From the NCBI GenBank assembly GCA_934132925.1, contig CAKPAL010000047.1, positions 1-5,446 of the forward strand: DNA of 5,446 nt. The letters run 5' to 3'. Positions 4,611 through 5,446 of the stretch are shown here, piece after piece (positions within the stretch are counted from its first letter, which is position 1; each line of letters opens with the position of its first letter). Origin of the DNA: an uncultured Bacilli bacterium (GTDB lineage: Bacteria; Bacillota_I; Bacilli_A; RF39; UBA660). The position numbers were made by a program, and so were the translations under genes. The notes beneath the pieces were generated by a model. It did not search any database, was not told the DNA's origin, and worked only from the letters and a program-made list of their open reading frames with translations.

Positions 4611-5354
4611 TTAAGCTTCACCAGTAATATTTTTAGCACCCGGTAAATCAACATGAATAGTACCCTTAAAAGTAGCGCCTTGTTCAGCGTTATTTGCATC
4701 TTCTGCTTCATTTAACCATATAAATAAACGATATTTTTTAACTGCACCTTCGCCATCAATACTAAGTGTAGTATTAATATCATCGCCAAGTAAACCGAAA
4801 CCAGCTTCATTATAGTTTACAGTACCTTCATACACTTGAGTTCCATTACCATTACCAGTCTCACTTGATCTATCAAATAGAACAAATTTTAAGTTAGTAA
4901 ATCCAATTTCAGCAGGTACTTTTCCTTCTTCAGTTACAGTTTCTTCTTTTAATGCTGTTGGAACAATATAAGCAACTAATTGTACAGCATTTTGACCATG
5001 ATTAGTTAAAGTAAAATCATAATAACCACAAGTAGTATAATTATTATTATCTTTACATGCTACATAAGGAATATCTTCATTACCATCTTGTCCACCTTTA
5101 TAAGTTTTACCCTCAAGTGCTCTCGTTAAAGTAGTCATAGCAATAGATTTTTCTGAAGGTATTAAATCATTCATAGCAATTTTATCACCTTCATTAAAAA
5201 CTATTTTAACTGAAGCAGCATTAACAGTAACAGCATCATCACTACTTTTAGCATTAATTGAAAAGTATGCAAATGATGCACCTATAATAGCTACTATTAA
5301 AGTAAGTACCCCAATAACTCCAAAAAATACGCCTCTCTTATCTTCTCTTTCCAT
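4611..5354 (-). CDS. TasA/camelysin-like secreted protein, 247 aa
   Basis: The N-terminus (MEREDKRG) leads into one hydrophobic segment (about 9-30) ending GASFAYFS (25-32), the pattern seen at the signal peptide end of TasA and camelysin, which are processed by the dedicated peptidase SipW. An extracellular beta-rich domain follows: SVKIVFNEGDKIAMNDLIP (48-66), a Gly/Asp/Asn-rich loop, then YYDFTLTNHGQNAVQL (111-126), like the D-F-x-x-x-N-x-G strands of TasA, and a closing pair of strands KYRLFIWLNE (207-216) and ATFKGTIHVDL (227-237). Cys100 and Cys109 are eight residues apart and could form a disulfide. TasA-family proteins build biofilm fibres or coat cells and spores; the role here is inferred. 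Base composition is visibly richer in G+C and in Ala, Gly and Glu codons than the neighbours, which fits high expression. The start at 5354 lies downstream of the promoter; the ATG at 5429 does not. No sipW is in view. Confidence 0.78.
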   Translation of the reverse strand: MEREDKRGVFFGVIGVLTLIVAIIGASFAYFSINAKSSDDAVTVNAASVKIVFNEGDKIAMNDLIPSEKSIAMTTLTRALEGKTYKGGQDGNEDIPYVACKDNNNYTTCGYYDFTLTNHGQNAVQLVAYIVPTALKEETVTEEGKVPAEIGFTNLKFVLFDRSSETGNGNGTQVYEGTVNYNEAGFGLLGDDINTTLSIDGEGAVKKYRLFIWLNEAEDANNAEQGATFKGTIHVDLPGAKNITGEA

Positions 5355-5366
5355 AATAATTATTTT

Positions 5367-5371
5367 CCTCC
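5367..5371 (-). promoter_or_regulatory. Widely spaced ribosome binding site of the 247-residue TasA-like gene
   Basis: GGAGG (5371-5367), inside a purine-rich GAGAGGAGG, is 12 bases from the ATG at 5354, longer than the usual 5-9. No ATG, GTG or TTG lies between in frame. The long spacing leaves slight doubt about the exact start, but the residues after it (MEREDKRG, then the helix) are a normal signal-peptide head. Confidence 0.5.
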
Positions 5372-5388
5372 TCTCTTCTATCATAATA

Positions 5389-5417
5389 ATCATATCAAAA
5401 AACATAAATAAAATCAA
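5389..5417 (-). promoter_or_regulatory. Candidate housekeeping promoter of the 247-residue TasA-like gene
   Basis: TTGATT (5417-5412) and TATGAT (5394-5389) are 17 bases apart. Transcription would begin near 5382, giving a leader of about 28 bases, the longest predicted in the window. Confidence 0.5.
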
Positions 5418-5430
5418 TATTTTTTTCATA

Positions 5431-5446
5431 AAAAAAAGAAATAGTT
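5431..5446 (-). terminator. Possible distal arm and T-tract of a terminator cut by the window edge
   Basis: The - strand enters the window as AACTATTTC followed by eight T residues. That is what the second arm and tail of a hairpin terminator for a gene beyond the right edge would look like, but the first arm is not in view. Confidence 0.25.

Noticed and set aside
5260..5354. Possible type IV prepilin signal (basic residues, Gly, then a hydrophobic helix: DKRG/VFFGVIG)
   Set aside because: The Glu at position five after the cleavage site is absent, and the helix end FAYFS and later strands fit TasA/camelysin better.
5355..5429. N-terminal extension of the 247-residue TasA-like protein from ATG at 5429 or 5384
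   Set aside because: The 5429 codon is upstream of the predicted promoter and follows a T-tract; neither codon has a ribosome binding site. The extension would add a second hydrophobic stretch before a normal signal-peptide head.
1..5446. Mycoplasma-type code (TGA read as Trp), considered because of the extreme AT content and absence of TGA stops
   Set aside because: The Trp codons in hemW, sspI and both TasA-like genes are all TGG, and all reading frames are intact under the standard code. A handful of Trp codons is a small sample, but nothing calls for recoding.

Overview
The window is very AT-rich (by eye about a quarter G+C). Gene content points to an uncultured, spore-forming, low-GC Bacillota, most likely of the Bacilli side: HolA and HemW are of Firmicutes type, the 68-residue gene on the + strand looks like the minor small acid-soluble spore protein SspI, and two secreted TasA/camelysin-like proteins are present. 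The rank below phylum is inference. All tryptophans I could locate use TGG and all stops are TAA or TAG, so I read the window with the standard bacterial code.

Nearly everything is on the - strand, so it reads right to left. At 5354-4611 and 4538-3975 are two related single-membrane-anchor secreted proteins of the TasA/camelysin type, each with its own promoter and each followed by a hairpin terminator. A third transcription unit (promoter 3927-3955) holds an uncharacterised single-pass membrane protein (3908-3057) overlapping holA (3073-2135), which encodes the delta subunit of the DNA polymerase III clamp loader. A 15-bp convergent hairpin at 2116-2150 ends both holA and the + strand sspI (1925-2131), and both stop codons lie inside it. 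sspI and hemW diverge from a 90-nt region with abutting promoters, one resembling a forespore sigma-G promoter and the other a housekeeping one. hemW (1834-758) is followed by a 55-residue coiled-coil protein (730-563), whose stop overlaps the start of a mechanosensitive channel gene (563 to beyond position 1).

holA and hemW also lie near each other in Bacillus, separated there by rpsT, gpr, spoIIP and lepA; here a spore gene is all that separates them. The genes do not form one pathway. They are a conserved housekeeping core (holA, hemW) with envelope genes (mscS, the membrane protein, the TasA-like pair) and one spore gene around it. No mobile element, CRISPR array, tRNA or rRNA was seen. 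No stretch over 300 bases lacks a gene. The most distinctive features are the TasA-like tandem pair and a repeated promoter layout in which the Shine-Dalgarno sequence starts about six bases after the -10 box, implying very short leaders.
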